Assembly: GCA_014377495.1 (NCBI GenBank)
Contig: JACMPN010000208.1
Location: 1-8,062, forward strand
DNA length: 8,062 bases
Direction of reading: 5' to 3'
From: Candidatus Sericytochromatia bacterium
Lineage (GTDB): Bacteria > Cyanobacteriota > Sericytochromatia > JACMPN01
Shown: in pieces, positions 6,853-8,062 of the stretch
How the letters are laid out: each line of letters begins with the position of its first letter
Numbering within the stretch: the first letter of the stretch is position 1
The notes under the pieces: generated by a model
The model's database searches: none
What the model saw: only the letters and a program-made list of their open reading frames with translations
What the model was told of the DNA's origin: nothing
Translations under genes and position numbers: made by a program

Positions 6853-7716
6853 TCAGTCTCCTGCCGTCATTTTCCATTTTTTGGTCAGCGTTTGGTAAGC
6901 CTTGTCGGCATCCCGCTTGGCCAGCCAGGCGTCGATGGCATTCAGCAGGGCCTTATCCCCCCGCCTGGCGCCGACCACATAGCCCGTTTCCATGAACGGC
7001 TTGCCGGCCGGCCGGAACGTGGGGTTTTGAACGAGGAACAGGGCCGCCATGGGCTGTGGCAACAGGGCCGCCTCGATCGAGCGGGCTTCCAGTTGTTTGA
7101 ACAACTCTTTGGTGTCCGGCTTGGTCACGATCTTGATATCCAGCTTGTGCTGCTTGTTGGCGGCTTCCAACAGGGCACTGTCGACGCTGTTCGTGACCAC
7201 GCCGACGTGCATGCCCTTGAGGTCGGACAACCGTTCCGACGTTTTGTCTTCGGGTGGGACGACGATCCATTCACCGCCATTGACGTACGGCCGGCTGAAC
7301 GAGAGGGTGTCCAGCTTGGCTGCATCGGCGGGGGAAGGTGCTTCGATGCCGTTCAGCACGATGTCGTACTGGTCGGATGCCAAGCCGGGCAATAAGGACA
7401 TCCATTTGGTCGGTACGGCTTTCGCCGTCACCCCGAGCGACTGGGCGATGACGTCAGCCAGGCCGGCCTCAAACCCGTTGGGCGGATCCTCCGGGTTATG
7501 TCCCGGGGCCCAGAAGGGCAGTCCCGATTGCAGGTCGGCACCGACCCGCAGGACCCCGGCTTTGCGGATGCGGGCCAGAGACCCGTCCGCATCGACGGCA
7601 TCCCCACTGTCGGGACTGGCCGAGCCGAGGGACGTCGCCTTGGCGGCCGCGTCACTCTTGGCCGGCGCACAGCCAACGGCAAGCAACAAAGCCGTGACGG
7701 CGATCAGGCGTTTCAA
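6853..7716 (-). CDS. Solute-binding lipoprotein, amino-acid ABC type (SBP_bac_3-like)
   Basis: 287 residues. Residues 1-16 (MKRLIAVTALLLAVGC) form a lipoprotein signal with lipid-attachment Cys16; a flexible Ala/Ser/Asp linker runs to ~45. The binding fold starts at IRKAGVLRVGAD (50-61), with GFEAGLADVIAQSLG (81-95) corresponding to the family signature, YDIVLNGIEAPSP (117-129), LSFSRPY (138-144), LKGMHVGVVTNS (166-177) and a C-terminal helix ending WLAKRDADKAYQTLTKKW (264-281). Such proteins capture small solutes outside the membrane for an ABC importer. No permease or ATPase gene is in the window, so it is an orphan here. By ungapped comparison, the usual carboxylate-binding Arg is Lys134 and the amino-binding Asp is Pro220, so the ligand may differ from a standard amino acid. 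TTG start at 7716, overlapping the alaS stop by 4 nt (TTGA) and preceded by AAAAGG; later starts would lose the signal peptide. Confidence 0.9.
   Translation of the reverse strand: MKRLIAVTALLLAVGCAPAKSDAAAKATSLGSASPDSGDAVDADGSLARIRKAGVLRVGADLQSGLPFWAPGHNPEDPPNGFEAGLADVIAQSLGVTAKAVPTKWMSLLPGLASDQYDIVLNGIEAPSPADAAKLDTLSFSRPYVNGGEWIVVPPEDKTSERLSDLKGMHVGVVTNSVDSALLEAANKQHKLDIKIVTKPDTKELFKQLEARSIEAALLPQPMAALFLVQNPTFRPAGKPFMETGYVVGARRGDKALLNAIDAWLAKRDADKAYQTLTKKWKMTAGD
6858..6862 (-). promoter_or_regulatory. Shine-Dalgarno of the unknown gene, inside the upstream gene
   Basis: AGGAG on the minus strand lies within the last codons of the solute-binding protein gene, 8 nt before ATG 6849. Its position implies that the two genes are translated from one message. 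Confidence 0.75.
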
Positions 7717-8062
7717 ACCGGCGCCTTTTGCCCATTGAGTGCCGCCTTGACGAGGGCTTCGACCCGATCGAGGGCTTCCCCGATCCGCTGCGGTTCGGTG
7801 CCGCCACCGGCCCGGGCCACGGCAGGCTTGCCACCGCCACGGGCCCCGGCGATCGGGGCGATCTCCTTGATCAGGTTGCCGGCCGCTAGACCCAGCTTGG
7901 TGTAAGGAGCGGCGACACCGGCAACGAAGGTCGCCTTGCCGACGATGTTGGCGGCCAGGACGACGACGCCGTCCACGGCATGGCGCAACTGTACGACCAT
8001 CTGCTGCAGGGCATCGGCATCCGGCGCATCCACGGCACGCACCAGCAGCGGCACGCCGTCGA
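7713..8062 (-). CDS. alaS: Alanyl-tRNA synthetase, C-terminal end (partial)
   Basis: Last ~115 residues of AlaS, the cytosolic enzyme that charges tRNA-Ala. The frame is open to the right edge of the window, so the start and the catalytic and editing domains lie beyond it. What is visible is the C-terminal DHHA1-type domain used in dimerisation and tRNA binding: VDGVVVLAANIVGKATFVAGV, then LGLAAGNLIKEIAPIAGARG and the glycine-rich GARGGGKPAVARAGGG, followed by a helix (IGEALDRVEALVKAAL) and a short tail ending in TGA at 7715-7713. The pattern (VxGV, KxGLxAGxLIKEIAP, GGGxPxxAxAGG) is characteristic of AlaS. The stop overlaps the TTG of the lipoprotein gene by 4 nt, so AlaS probably heads this transcription unit. 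GTG at 8054 is an internal codon. Confidence 0.95.
   Translation of the reverse strand, partial: DGVPLLVRAVDAPDADALQQMVVQLRHAVDGVVVLAANIVGKATFVAGVAAPYTKLGLAAGNLIKEIAPIAGARGGGKPAVARAGGGTEPQRIGEALDRVEALVKAALNGQKAPV
7724..7729 (-). promoter_or_regulatory. Shine-Dalgarno for the TTG start of the lipoprotein gene
   Basis: AAAAGG on the minus strand lies 7 nt before the TTG at 7716, inside the last codons of alaS. With the TTGA stop/start overlap it supports the rare TTG initiation codon and coupling to alaS. Confidence 0.6.

Noticed and set aside
7049..7738. A 229-residue open frame on the plus strand opposite the lipoprotein gene
   Set aside because: The minus strand encodes a recognisable solute-binding protein with a lipobox; the plus-strand frame has no family motif.
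1..8062. CRISPR arrays, tRNA/rRNA genes, insertion sequences, riboswitches
   Set aside because: No regularly spaced repeats, cloverleaf or rRNA-like sequence, transposase motifs or conserved riboswitch cores were seen on either strand.

Overview
This is a GC-rich (roughly 60 % or more by eye), densely packed bacterial chromosome segment made of two convergent gene trains. The mix of FtsY, uridine kinase, a DUF2905 membrane protein, a SpoIID-family protein and QueA recalls neighbourhoods seen in Firmicutes and related Terrabacteria-type lineages. No marker here fixes the phylum. SpoIID-domain proteins also occur in non-sporulating bacteria, so sporulation cannot be concluded.

Plus strand, 1-4289: ftsY (its 5' end lies before the window), udk, DUF2905, a spoIID-like gene and queA. 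The gaps between them are 25, 17, 17 and 37 nt, so this looks like one transcription unit whose promoter is upstream of the window. The products are housekeeping: membrane protein targeting (FtsY), pyrimidine salvage (Udk), a small two-helix membrane protein, an exported peptidoglycan-active protein, and queuosine tRNA modification (QueA). The usual tgt partner of queA does not follow.

Minus strand, 8062-4322: the 3' end of alaS, an orphan periplasmic-type solute-binding lipoprotein, an unknown 219-residue soluble protein, a 12-helix MFS drug/H+ antiporter-like transporter, and a small Ala-rich gene broken by two frameshifts. alaS and the lipoprotein gene overlap by 4 nt (TTGA), and the unknown gene starts 3 nt after the lipoprotein gene stops, so these three are probably translationally coupled. 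The MFS gene follows after 94 nt and the broken gene 54 nt after that. The two trains meet in a 32-nt spacer (4290-4321) that holds a short GC-rich inverted repeat.

Most of the window is conserved housekeeping DNA. I found no CRISPR array, tRNA, rRNA, insertion sequence or clear phage or defence system, and no convincing new system. The points most worth a second look are the doubly frameshifted gene, the solute-binding protein whose usual amino-acid-recognition residues seem to be replaced, and the unknown protein coupled to it.
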